Positions 7,629-15,455 of a stretch of 33,633 bases of DNA are shown here, piece by piece (positions within the stretch are counted from its first letter, which is position 1; every line of letters starts with the position of its first letter). The notes below the pieces were generated by a model. The model searched no databases, was not told the DNA's origin, and saw only the letters and a list, made by a program, of their open reading frames with translations. Source of the DNA: an uncultured Prolixibacteraceae bacterium (GTDB lineage: Bacteria > Bacteroidota > Bacteroidia > Bacteroidales > Prolixibacteraceae). The stretch spans positions 1 through 33,633 of the forward strand of contig CAJXZG010000062.1 of assembly GCA_913063265.1 (NCBI GenBank), in the 5' to 3' direction. The translations under genes were made by a program, and so were the position numbers.

Positions 7629-9281
7629 ATGAGTACATTAGACTGGATCGTATTGGGGCTCTTTGGAGTGGGCCTAATCGGAATTGTAATTTGGGTAATC
7701 AGCAAAAAGGATAAGGACACAGCTGATTATTTTCTTGCGGGACGCGATGCAACATGGATTGCCATCGGTGCTTCAATTTTTGCTTCAAATATTGGTTCTG
7801 AACACCTTGTAGGGCTTGCAGGTGCAGGTGCCGAAAGTGGAATGGCCATGGCGCATTGGGAAATGCATGGTTGGATGATTTTAATGTTAGGATGGTTGTT
7901 TGTTCCGTTTTATTCACGTAGTAAGGTATTTACCATGCCTGAATTTCTGGAAAGAAGGTACAATACTCAAGCCCGTTCTTTTCTCTCAATTATCTCCCTG
8001 GTTAGCTATATTCTTACAAAAGTTGCAGTAACTGTTTACGCGGGAGGAGTGGTATTTAAAGATGTATTCGATATTGAGTATGTAACCTTTTTCGGCTACG
8101 ATATAGACTTCTTCTGGATAAGTGCAATCGGTTTGGTTGTGTTAACCGGAATATATACAACCTTTGGAGGAATGAAAGCGGTACTCTATACTTCGGTTCT
8201 GCAAACACCAATTTTATTAATTGGCTCAATAGCGGTTTTGGTTCTTGGCTTAATCAAAGTTGGTGGCTGGGGTGAAATGATGGAAATCTGCCAGGCAAAT
8301 ATTACAGTTCATGGCGACTCAATGACAAGTTTAATGCGCTCGCCAAAAGATCCTGATTTCCCCTGGACAGGGGTAATTCTTGGTTCAGCAATTATCGGTT
8401 TCTGGTATTGGTGTACCGACCAGTTTATCGTTCAACGTGTTCTCTCCGGCAGAGATATGAAACAAGCTCGCAGGGGAACAATCTTTGGTGCTTACCTTAA
8501 ATTAACACCTGTTTTTATCTTCCTGATTCCTGGTATGATTGCTTATGCACTGAACCAAAAAGGTTTGTTATCACTTTCAAGTAATGATGCAGCTTTCTCA
8601 ACCATGGTTAAAGAATTATTGCCAATCGGGTTTAAAGGTGTTGTGATCGGAGGAATTTTAGCAGCATTAATGAGTTCATTGGCTTCCTTGTTTAATTCAT
8701 CTGCGATGTTATTTACAATAGATTTCTATAAAAAGTACAAACCAAATGAAAATGAGAAACACTATGTAACTGTAGGTCGGATAGCCACGGTTGCTATTGT
8801 TTTATTGGGAATTTTATGGATTCCTGTAATGAAAGGACTGGGAAAAGTATTGTACGAATATTTACAGGATGTACAATCATTGCTTGCTCCGGGAATTGCA
8901 GCTGTTTTCTTACTTGGGATACTTTCAAAGAAAACCACACCCGCAGCCGGTATTTGGGGTTTGGTGATAGGATTTACCTTGGGTATGTTCCGGTTGGCAT
9001 TAAATGTTATGGGCATTGAAGATGGAGTTCTTTACGATTTGGTATTATCGCATAACTGGTTACATTATGAAATTTACCTCTTTATCATTGTTATAATTTC
9101 TATGATTGTAATTAGTTACTTTACAAAACGGAAAGACCCGGAACTGATAACCGGCCTGACAATGGGATCAGCTACAGCCGCGCAACGGGCCGAAACAAGA
9201 GAATCGTACAATTACTGGGATGTGATAAACTCAATAATTATCATTGCCATTATTTTGGTATTCTATGCTTATTTCTGGTAA
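7629..9281 (+). CDS. SGLT-like sodium/sugar symporter (SSS family)
   Basis: This 550-aa protein has about 14 membrane helices and is of the solute:sodium symporter family. The core reads ASNIGSEHLVGLAGAGAESG (52-71), then HWEMHGW, LGWLFVPFY and FTMPEFLERRYN, closely following vSGLT and human SGLT1. By alignment from memory, N54 and E78 correspond to sugar contacts N64 and E88 of vSGLT. H59 takes the place of vSGLT Q69, matching H83 of human SGLT1. FGGMKAVLYTSVLQT and MSSLASLFNSSAMLFT (Na2-site region with paired serines) are also typical. It would import a hexose with Na+. Position after galK and the FHS porter suggests galactose or glucose. The gene is its own transcription unit, bounded by terminators on both sides. 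Confidence 0.9.
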   Translation: MSTLDWIVLGLFGVGLIGIVIWVISKKDKDTADYFLAGRDATWIAIGASIFASNIGSEHLVGLAGAGAESGMAMAHWEMHGWMILMLGWLFVPFYSRSKVFTMPEFLERRYNTQARSFLSIISLVSYILTKVAVTVYAGGVVFKDVFDIEYVTFFGYDIDFFWISAIGLVVLTGIYTTFGGMKAVLYTSVLQTPILLIGSIAVLVLGLIKVGGWGEMMEICQANITVHGDSMTSLMRSPKDPDFPWTGVILGSAIIGFWYWCTDQFIVQRVLSGRDMKQARRGTIFGAYLKLTPVFIFLIPGMIAYALNQKGLLSLSSNDAAFSTMVKELLPIGFKGVVIGGILAALMSSLASLFNSSAMLFTIDFYKKYKPNENEKHYVTVGRIATVAIVLLGILWIPVMKGLGKVLYEYLQDVQSLLAPGIAAVFLLGILSKKTTPAAGIWGLVIGFTLGMFRLALNVMGIEDGVLYDLVLSHNWLHYEIYLFIIVIISMIVISYFTKRKDPELITGLTMGSATAAQRAETRESYNYWDVINSIIIIAIILVFYAYFW

Positions 9282-9307
9282 AAACTGATTAAACAATTCC
9301 ATAATGA

Positions 9308-9345
9308 AGAAATAGCTATCAGTTACTGGTAGCTATTTCTTTTTA
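9308..9345 (+). terminator. Intrinsic terminator after the SSS symporter
   Basis: AGAAATAGCTA (9308-9318) pairs with TAGCTATTTCT (9330-9340) around an 11-base loop and is followed by TTTT. Confidence 0.88.
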
Positions 9346-9437
9346 TCAAATTGTAATAGAATTTAAAAATAGTCTAATCATTTACCTGTAACAAAATACT
9401 TTTTCTAAATTTAGACAAAATCAAAAATCAACTATTC

Positions 9438-12428
9438 ATGAAGAAACTTTGCTGTTTGATGGTGTTAATCACTTTGTCGGTGATTGTTTGGGCACAAAAA
9501 CTTTCACCGGTTTTGGGAGTTGCGGATAACCGGCCGGAAGTTTATGCGTTAACAAATGCATCAATTGTAGTTAACTCTGAAACAATACTGAAAGAAGCAA
9601 CTCTTGTCATTCAAAAAGGTAAAATTATTTCAGTAGGTAAAGATGCCGCGATTCCGTCCAATGCTGTTGTTGAAGATTTAAATGGAAAATTCATCTATCC
9701 ATCGTTTATAGATTTGTACAGTCAATATGGAATTGATTCAAAAGAAGTAAAATCAGAAGGTTCGTATATGAGCCGTCCGGTTTGGGAATCGAAGGAAAAC
9801 GGGCCCTTCTATTGGAATGATGCAATAAAACCATATAATAATGCTGTGAATGGTTTTCATGTGGATAACAATTCAGCAAAAAAGATTAGGAATATTGGAT
9901 TTGGAACGGTTTTAACGCAAAAACAAGATGGAATTGCAAGGGGTACTTCAGCATTGGTTTCTTTAAAAAACGATGATGAGGAAGTAGTTGTCATTGAGGG
10001 AAAAGCAGCGACAGGATTCTCAGTTTTGAAAGGCAGTTCTCAAATGAATTATCCAAATTCATTAATGGGAGTTGTTGCACTTTTAAGACAAACCATGTAC
10101 GATGCTGATTGGTATAAAATTCAGGAAGACAAATCGATTTATGATGAATCTTTGGAAGCAATCATTGGATGTATAGAATTACCTGCGATTTTTGAAGTAA
10201 GAAATAAACTTGAACTCATTCGTTTTTCTCAAATAGGGAAGGAGTTTAATCAGAAGTACATTTTTAAAGGAAATGGAGATGAATATCAACTGGCTGATAA
10301 AGTAAAAGAAACAGGCAATGCCATAGTCCTTCCTTTGAATTTCCCCAAAGCTCCTGATGTTGCCGATCCATTCGAATCTGTTATGGTCCCTTATGAGGAT
10401 TTAAAACACTGGGAACTTGCTCCGGCAAATCCCGGGATATTAGAGAAAAAAGACATTGAATTTGCATTTACTTTGGATGGACTAAAAGATGAAAAGCAAT
10501 TTAGAAAAAATCTTTTAAAAGCAATTGAATACGGTCTTTCGAAAGAGGAAGCATTAAAAGCTTTAACCGAAACTCCGGCAAAATTCCTGAATGTTAGCGA
10601 CAAACTGGGGACTTTGGAAAATGGAAAAATTGCCAGCTTTTTAGTCACTTCAGGTAACTATTTTGATGATGATTGTATAATTTACGAAAATTGGATTCAG
10701 GGTGAAAAATATATTGTTAATGACAAAAATGTGAATCCGTTGGCAGGCCAATATCAGTTGGAATTGAGCTCTGGTGAAAAATATAAAGCTGAAATTTCTG
10801 GAAAAACAGGTTCTTATTCACTTAAATTATTATCGGGTAAAAAAGAGATAAAAGGAAAAATTCAGGTGAGTGAAAACCTGGTTTCAATTTTTTATTCGGA
10901 AGATCAAAAATGGATACGTCTGTCAGGTTGGGTAACAGAAGATGGTTTTGCAGGTAAAGGAATATTACCGGAAAGTAAAAATATTACCTGGACTATGAAT
11001 TTTGAAAAGAAATCAAATTCTGATTCTAAATCAAAAAAGAAAACTAATCAAGAGCCAAAAGAATTAGGCGATGTTGTTTATCCTTTTGTTGCTTATGGAA
11101 ACCTGGAACAGCCGGAATACAAAGACGTGTTGATTAGAAATGCTACAGTTTGGACGCTTGAAAATGAAGGGAAAATTGAAAATGCCGATGTGTTGGTTCG
11201 GGATGGTAAAATAGCTGAAATAGGAGAAAATTTAAATACGTCTGATGTTTTTGAGATTGATGCAACCGGGCTGCATCTTTCGCCAGGGATTATCGATGAA
11301 CATTCGCATATTGGACTGGATGGAGTGAATGAGGCAACACATGCAGTTACTTCAGAAGTACGAATGAGAGATGTGTTAAATCCTGAGGATGTTGCCTTTT
11401 ACCGTCAGCTTTCGGGAGGAGTAACCTGTGCACAATTGTTGCATGGTTCGGCAAATCCTATCGGAGGCCAATCTGTAATTGTAAAGTTTCGTTGGGGAGC
11501 AACGGCGGAAGAAATGGTGCTAAAAAACCAGGTTGGGTTTTTAAAACATGCACTGGGCGAAAATGTTAAACAATCACGAATGCCATCTTTTATCGCCACC
11601 CGGTTTCCTCAATCCAGAATGGGAGTAGAACAATCCATCCGGGATGCATATTTGCGAGCGTCAGAATACAAAAAGAAAATTGATGCCGGTGAAAAAGTAC
11701 GTAAAGATTTGCAGCTCGATGCTATAGTTGATGTGCTGAATGAGAAAAGTTTTATGGGAATTCACAGCTACGTTCAAAGTGAAACAAACATGATTATAAA
11801 ACTTGCTCAGGAATTTGGAGTAAAACCACATACCTTAATTCATAATACTGAAGGTTATAAGGTAGCCGACCAGATGAAAGAATCCGGAGCAGCAGGTAGC
11901 TTATTTGCTGACTGGTGGGCATTTAAGTTCGAAGTTTACGATGCAATACCATACAATGCAGCCATGTTGAGCAAACACGATATTCTTGCATGTATTCATT
12001 CTGATAATGCTGAATTGGCACGTCGCCTTAACCAGGAAGCCGCAAAAGCAATTAAATATGGTGGTTTATCTGAAGTGGAGGCATTAAAGCTGGTGACTTT
12101 AAATCCGGCCAAAATTCTTCATTTAGACGACAGAATGGGAAGCATAAAAGTTGGGAAAGATGCTGATTTGGTTTTATGGACAGATAATCCACTTTCGATT
12201 TATGCAAAAGCATCCAAAACTTTTGTTGATGGTATTATTTATTACGATATGGAAAGAGACAAAGAGAAATATGAAGAAATTCAGAAAGAGCGTTCAAGAA
12301 TAATTAATAAGATTCTTGCTGAAAAAGGTGGTAGTTCAGGTAAAAGTACTAAAGAAAAATCTGTTACCAGGCTAAATGAACAATTTGAGTACGATGATGA
12401 AACGTCTTTTGATTATAATGACCAATAA
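9438..12428 (+). CDS. Exported double-domain amidohydrolase (degenerate + intact)
   Basis: This 996-aa protein starts with a Sec signal (MKKLCCLMVLITLSVIVWAQ, cleavage near 20). Two amidohydrolase-like halves follow. The first (about 25-420) has the family's small beta-domain and a C-terminal segment ALKALTETPAKFLNVSDKLG, but where HxH should follow PSFID it reads LYSQYG, so metal ligands are missing. A beta-rich linker (about 430-530) and a charged Lys/Ser stretch lead to the second half (about 550-960). This has the full set: HSH in IIDEHSHIGLDG, a lysine in VKFRWGA that may be carbamylated, IHSYVQ, IHNTEGYK and the aspartate in CIHSDNAE. Its end, NPAKILHLDDRMGSIKVGKDADLVLW, is classic for imidazolonepropionase/dipeptidase-like amidohydrolases. 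The substrate is unknown. It is first in an operon with the next two genes. Confidence 0.88.
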   Translation: MKKLCCLMVLITLSVIVWAQKLSPVLGVADNRPEVYALTNASIVVNSETILKEATLVIQKGKIISVGKDAAIPSNAVVEDLNGKFIYPSFIDLYSQYGIDSKEVKSEGSYMSRPVWESKENGPFYWNDAIKPYNNAVNGFHVDNNSAKKIRNIGFGTVLTQKQDGIARGTSALVSLKNDDEEVVVIEGKAATGFSVLKGSSQMNYPNSLMGVVALLRQTMYDADWYKIQEDKSIYDESLEAIIGCIELPAIFEVRNKLELIRFSQIGKEFNQKYIFKGNGDEYQLADKVKETGNAIVLPLNFPKAPDVADPFESVMVPYEDLKHWELAPANPGILEKKDIEFAFTLDGLKDEKQFRKNLLKAIEYGLSKEEALKALTETPAKFLNVSDKLGTLENGKIASFLVTSGNYFDDDCIIYENWIQGEKYIVNDKNVNPLAGQYQLELSSGEKYKAEISGKTGSYSLKLLSGKKEIKGKIQVSENLVSIFYSEDQKWIRLSGWVTEDGFAGKGILPESKNITWTMNFEKKSNSDSKSKKKTNQEPKELGDVVYPFVAYGNLEQPEYKDVLIRNATVWTLENEGKIENADVLVRDGKIAEIGENLNTSDVFEIDATGLHLSPGIIDEHSHIGLDGVNEATHAVTSEVRMRDVLNPEDVAFYRQLSGGVTCAQLLHGSANPIGGQSVIVKFRWGATAEEMVLKNQVGFLKHALGENVKQSRMPSFIATRFPQSRMGVEQSIRDAYLRASEYKKKIDAGEKVRKDLQLDAIVDVLNEKSFMGIHSYVQSETNMIIKLAQEFGVKPHTLIHNTEGYKVADQMKESGAAGSLFADWWAFKFEVYDAIPYNAAMLSKHDILACIHSDNAELARRLNQEAAKAIKYGGLSEVEALKLVTLNPAKILHLDDRMGSIKVGKDADLVLWTDNPLSIYAKASKTFVDGIIYYDMERDKEKYEEIQKERSRIINKILAEKGGSSGKSTKEKSVTRLNEQFEYDDETSFDYNDQ

Positions 12429-12445
12429 CCTTTAAATCTAAAAAA

Positions 12446-13744
12446 ATGCAAAATATAATTAGAATCATATTTTCAGGAATTTTTTTGTTAGTGATTAATG
12501 AAGGTTACGGACAGGTTCCGGCACCTTCCACAACCCAGGAAAAAGGAATTGTTTTATTGGGTGCTACTGCTCATTTAGGTACCGGGGAAGTAATCGAGAA
12601 TTCAGCAATTGCTTTTGAAAATGGAAAAATTGTTTTTGTCGGAAAATCTGCAGACACCGACAATTTTTCAGGACTTGAACAAATTGATGTTACCGGGAAA
12701 CATGTTTATCCGGCTTTAATTTTACTGGCTTCACAGGTCGGTCTCGGGGAGATTGGCGCTGTACGTGCTTCTCAGGATCGTTCAGAAACAGGAACCTTAA
12801 ATCCTTCAGTTCGTTCAATTGTGGCCTACAACACTGACTCTGAAATAATTCCTGTATTGAGGTCAAACGGAGTTTCTTTAGCACAGGTAAGACCTTCAGG
12901 AGGAACAATTTCAGGTAGTTCATCGATTGTAAATTTAGATGCATGGAACTGGGAAGATGCTGCAATTAAAACCGATGAAGGAATCTGGTTGAATTGGCCG
13001 TCATATTACTCAATTAGTGGTCGGGGAAATAACAGAAAAATCGAAAAGAGTAAAACTTATACTGAACAGGTTCAGAAACTTACAAAACTTTTTACTGATG
13101 CAAAGGCTTATGATGGTGAACCTGTAAACTCAAAACTTACTTCAATGAAAGGACTCTTTGACGGTAATCAAACTTTGTATATTTCAACAAATTATACAAA
13201 AGCTATTATAGAAAGCATCAGTTTTGCAAAAACAATGGGGGTGCAAAATGTGGTTTTGTCCGGTGCTGACGAAGATGCATTGATGCTGTCGGAGTTTTTA
13301 AAAGAAAACGATGTAAGCGTTATTTTGGCACATATTCACCGAAATCCTAAAAGAAAAGACAGTTATACCCGTAAACCATTTGAATTAGCTGCTGAATTTA
13401 AAAAGGCAGGAATTATGACTGCTGTAACTTATTCAGGTGCATCAGGAAGTATGAATTTACCTTTTGTTGCCGGACAATGTGTTCCATACGGCTTAAGTAA
13501 GGAGGAAGCCTTGCAAACAATAACAATAAATGCAGCAAAGATTGCAGGTATCGATGATGTCACAGGAAGTCTGGAAATTGGTAAAGATGCCAATATAATT
13601 GTTTCTGAAGGAGATTTGCTGGATATCAAAACAAATAAAATTATCTATTCTTTTATTTCAGGAAGAACATTAAATTTGGATAATAAACATAAAAGACTGT
13701 ATCGAAAATTTTCTAATAAATATGGTCATCAAATTGTAGATTAA
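12446..13744 (+). CDS. Exported amidohydrolase-like protein lacking catalytic residues
   Basis: This 432-aa protein has a Sec signal (hydrophobic to about residue 20, AxA-like cleavage near GYGQ). The fold is amidohydrolase-like: an N-terminal small domain (GAIIENSAIAFENGKIVFVG-type) and a C-terminal LSKEEALQTITINAAKIAG... GSLEIGKDANIIV segment. The expected HxH after the TGKHVYPALI strand is LLASQVG, and the late Asp motif (HSD) is replaced by TYSGASGS. ILAHIHRNPK keeps two histidines. It therefore resembles the degenerate first half of the preceding protein and is probably a pseudoenzyme partner or subunit. It follows the 996-aa gene by 17 bp and precedes the phosphoesterase by 6 bp, so the three are co-transcribed. 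The function is not known. Confidence 0.85.
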   Translation: MQNIIRIIFSGIFLLVINEGYGQVPAPSTTQEKGIVLLGATAHLGTGEVIENSAIAFENGKIVFVGKSADTDNFSGLEQIDVTGKHVYPALILLASQVGLGEIGAVRASQDRSETGTLNPSVRSIVAYNTDSEIIPVLRSNGVSLAQVRPSGGTISGSSSIVNLDAWNWEDAAIKTDEGIWLNWPSYYSISGRGNNRKIEKSKTYTEQVQKLTKLFTDAKAYDGEPVNSKLTSMKGLFDGNQTLYISTNYTKAIIESISFAKTMGVQNVVLSGADEDALMLSEFLKENDVSVILAHIHRNPKRKDSYTRKPFELAAEFKKAGIMTAVTYSGASGSMNLPFVAGQCVPYGLSKEEALQTITINAAKIAGIDDVTGSLEIGKDANIIVSEGDLLDIKTNKIIYSFISGRTLNLDNKHKRLYRKFSNKYGHQIVD

Positions 13745-13750
13745 TTCTCT

Positions 13751-14671
13751 ATGTACGATATTATTGGTGATGTGCACGGATATGCTTCTTTGTTGAAAAA
13801 ATTATTGATTCAACTTGGATATAGAAAGTCAGAAAGTGGCTACACTCACCCAACCAGAAAAGCAGTATTTGTGGGCGATTTTATAAACCGTGGACCTGAA
13901 ATAAGAAAAACTATTCGGATAATCAGAAAAATGGTTGAAAATGGAAATGCGCTTGCAACCATAGGTAATCATGAAATTTACGCGATAATTTATTCTTTAA
14001 AAGAGAAAGATGGTTCCCCCTTGGTTAAATCACCAAGAAAGAATTTTTTATCCTTATACAAAACCCTTAATCAGTTTTCAAGTTATCCTGAAGATTGGAA
14101 AAGCCATTTAAAATGGATGAGGGAATTGCCGGTTTATTTGGATTTAGGGCCTGTAAGAGTGGTACATGCATGCTGGTCAGATAAGGCTATTAATATACTG
14201 GACAAAGCCAAAGAGTCAGGACTATCGAATAAAAGAATTTACAGGAAAGTATATAAGAAACCAAAATCGGATATCAGTTTAAGTGTTATTACCTTAACAA
14301 AAGGAATAGATTTTGATATACCACCGGATTTAAAAGTTATAAATAACAAAGGGATTGCACCCAGAACATTCAGGATGCGCTGGTGGGAAAATCCCCGTGG
14401 GAAAACTTTTGAAGCAGTATCATTCGAAAGTAAATTTCAATTACCTCAATACGATATACCTGCACAAATAGCTCCTCAGGTTGAAGCTTATCCTGAAAAA
14501 GCTCCAATTGTTTTCTTTGGTCATTATTGCCGACCTTTGGGTCCTTACATTATAAAACCTAATTTATGTTGCGTTGATTCATGCGTTGCGGGAACTAAAA
14601 CATTGACGGCTTATCAATGGCAAGGTGAAAATGAACTCGATTTTAACAATTTAATTCAGGTGAGCAGATGA
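13751..14671 (+). CDS. Calcineurin-like metallophosphoesterase
   Basis: This 306-aa cytoplasmic protein has the ordered motifs of the metallophosphoesterase superfamily: GDVHG (7-11), GDFINRGP, GNHE, VVHACW and FGHYC near the C-terminus. These supply the two-metal site (Asp, His, Asp, Asn, His, His, His). The early GDVHGYASLL and GDFINRGP forms are closest to the PrpE/PPP-type group that hydrolyses Ap4A-like dinucleotides or phosphoproteins. It is larger than a minimal PrpE (about 240 aa), with an insertion of roughly 60 residues between VHACW and GHYC. No signal peptide is present, in contrast to its two exported operon partners. A link in function with the amidohydrolases is not evident. 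Confidence 0.88.
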   Translation: MYDIIGDVHGYASLLKKLLIQLGYRKSESGYTHPTRKAVFVGDFINRGPEIRKTIRIIRKMVENGNALATIGNHEIYAIIYSLKEKDGSPLVKSPRKNFLSLYKTLNQFSSYPEDWKSHLKWMRELPVYLDLGPVRVVHACWSDKAINILDKAKESGLSNKRIYRKVYKKPKSDISLSVITLTKGIDFDIPPDLKVINNKGIAPRTFRMRWWENPRGKTFEAVSFESKFQLPQYDIPAQIAPQVEAYPEKAPIVFFGHYCRPLGPYIIKPNLCCVDSCVAGTKTLTAYQWQGENELDFNNLIQVSR

Positions 14672-14735
14672 TTTGTGGACTTAAGTGTCAGGAAATGAGA
14701 AGGTTAATTATAGTTTAAAAAAATCGTTATTTGTA

Positions 14736-14765
14736 TTGCGGGAAAAAAAAGAAAGTATATATTTG
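14736..14765 (+). promoter_or_regulatory. Promoter of the tRNA-Asp/GIY-YIG unit
   Basis: TTG (14736-14738), a 19-base spacer and TATATTTG (14758-14765) form an exact Bacteroidota -33/-7 pair. The predicted start is about 50 bases before the first tRNA. This is the cleanest promoter in the window. Confidence 0.85.
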
Positions 14766-14822
14766 CATCACCTTTTGAAACGGTAGTACGATGATAAAGG
14801 AAGTTCATTAAAACAGAAAAAT

Positions 14823-14896
14823 GGTGGCGTAGTTCAGTTGGTTAGAATGCCGGCCTGTCACGCCGGAGGTCGCGAGTTCGAGTCTCGTCGTCACCG
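14823..14896 (+). tRNA. tRNA-Asp (GTC), copy 1
   Basis: This is a 74-nt cloverleaf. The acceptor GGTGGCG pairs with CGTCACC (one G-T pair), with discriminator G. The anticodon stem CCGGC/GCCGG encloses the loop CTGTCAC, giving anticodon GTC at 14857-14859, and the T-arm GCGAG-TTCGAGT-CTCGT is intact. CCA is not encoded. It is identical to the copy at 14937 and separated from it by 40 bases, so the two should be one transcript. Confidence 0.97.
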
Positions 14897-14936
14897 CTTA
14901 TTTTTTTTGACAAAAAGTTTAGAACATCAATTTATT

Positions 14937-15010
14937 GGTGGCGTAGTTCAGTTGGTTAGAATGCCGGCCTGTCACGCCGGAGGTCGCGAGTTCGAGTCTC
15001 GTCGTCACCG
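14937..15010 (+). tRNA. tRNA-Asp (GTC), copy 2
   Basis: Base for base the same 74-nt tRNA-Asp as copy 1, with anticodon GTC at 14971-14973. It is followed at once by a terminator and the GIY-YIG gene, and this tRNA/terminator/gene unit is repeated in decayed form downstream. Confidence 0.97.
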
Positions 15011-15018
15011 CAAAATAA

Positions 15019-15044
15019 AGGTTGCCATTTGAGCAGCCTTTTTT
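15019..15044 (+). terminator. Terminator after tRNA-Asp copy 2
   Basis: AGGTTGC (15019-15025), loop CATTTGA, GCAGCCT (15033-15039) and six T residues. It lies between the tRNA and the GIY-YIG start codon, so GIY-YIG expression would depend on read-through or an unseen promoter. Near-identical copies lie at 15417 and 16304. Confidence 0.85.
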
Positions 15045-15058
15045 CTTTTACCCCGGAT

Positions 15059-15319
15059 ATGAAATATTACGTTTATATAATACAAAGTCAAAAAGATAAT
15101 AGTTTTTATATTGGCTATACTTCCAATATTGAAAAACGATTATATGAGCATAATCATGGTTCAACACGCTATACTTCAGGTTTGCGACCTTGGAAACTAG
15201 TATACAAAGAAGAATTCTTAACAAAAACAGAGGCACTAAAACGAGAAAAATTTCTTAAGAAACAACGTAATAGAAAATTTTATGAAACTCTAATTGGCAA
15301 AAATGAAAGAACAAAATAG
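15059..15319 (+). CDS. Small GIY-YIG nuclease-domain protein
   Basis: This 86-aa stand-alone GIY-YIG domain is of the YhbQ/UvrC-N-like kind. The hallmarks are YVYI (residues 4-7, the GIY strand), FYIGYT (16-21, the YIG strand), the conserved Arg in EKRLYEHN (R27) and a late Glu in EALKREKFLKK. The domain is a metal-dependent DNA endonuclease in homing enzymes and repair proteins; the small stand-alone forms have no settled role. The start at 15059 is chosen over an in-frame extension to 15029 because the extension lies inside the tRNA terminator. Two decayed relatives lie downstream (15456-16229 and at 16344), each after a decayed tRNA-Asp. Confidence 0.85.
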   Translation: MKYYVYIIQSQKDNSFYIGYTSNIEKRLYEHNHGSTRYTSGLRPWKLVYKEEFLTKTEALKREKFLKKQRNRKFYETLIGKNERTK

Positions 15320-15328
15320 ATAGATTAA

Positions 15329-15407
15329 GTGGTTCAGTTGGTTGGAATGCCGGCCTGTCATCCCGAGTGCTCGGGACGAGTTTCCCGAATACTCGGGATC
15401 GTCACCG
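15329..15407 (+). pseudogene. tRNA-Asp pseudogene B, filled with palindromes
   Basis: The D-arm and the 5' half of the anticodon arm (GTTCAGTTGGTTxGAATGCC, GGCCTGTCA) and the 3' acceptor end TCGTCACCGC match tRNA-Asp. The 5' acceptor strand is lost (GATTAA instead of GGTGGC). The 3' half of the anticodon arm and the T-arm are replaced by two short palindromes, TCCCGAGTGCTCGGGA (15361-15376) and TCCCGAATACTCGGGA (15383-15398). It cannot fold as a tRNA. Confidence 0.85.
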
Positions 15408-15416
15408 CAAAAATAA

Positions 15417-15441
15417 AGGTTGCCATTTGAGCAGCCTTTTT
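15417..15441 (+). terminator. Copy B of the tRNA terminator
   Basis: The same hairpin as at 15019: AGGTTGC, loop CATTTGA, GCAGCCT, then a T run. It is a duplicate carried in the tandem unit. Confidence 0.8.
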
Positions 15442-15455
15442 CTTTTACCCCGGAT

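Noticed and set aside
15029..15058. Ten-codon N-terminal extension of the GIY-YIG protein
   Set aside because: It lies within the tRNA terminator hairpin and T run; the domain starts at MKYYVYI, which is repeated in the decayed copies.
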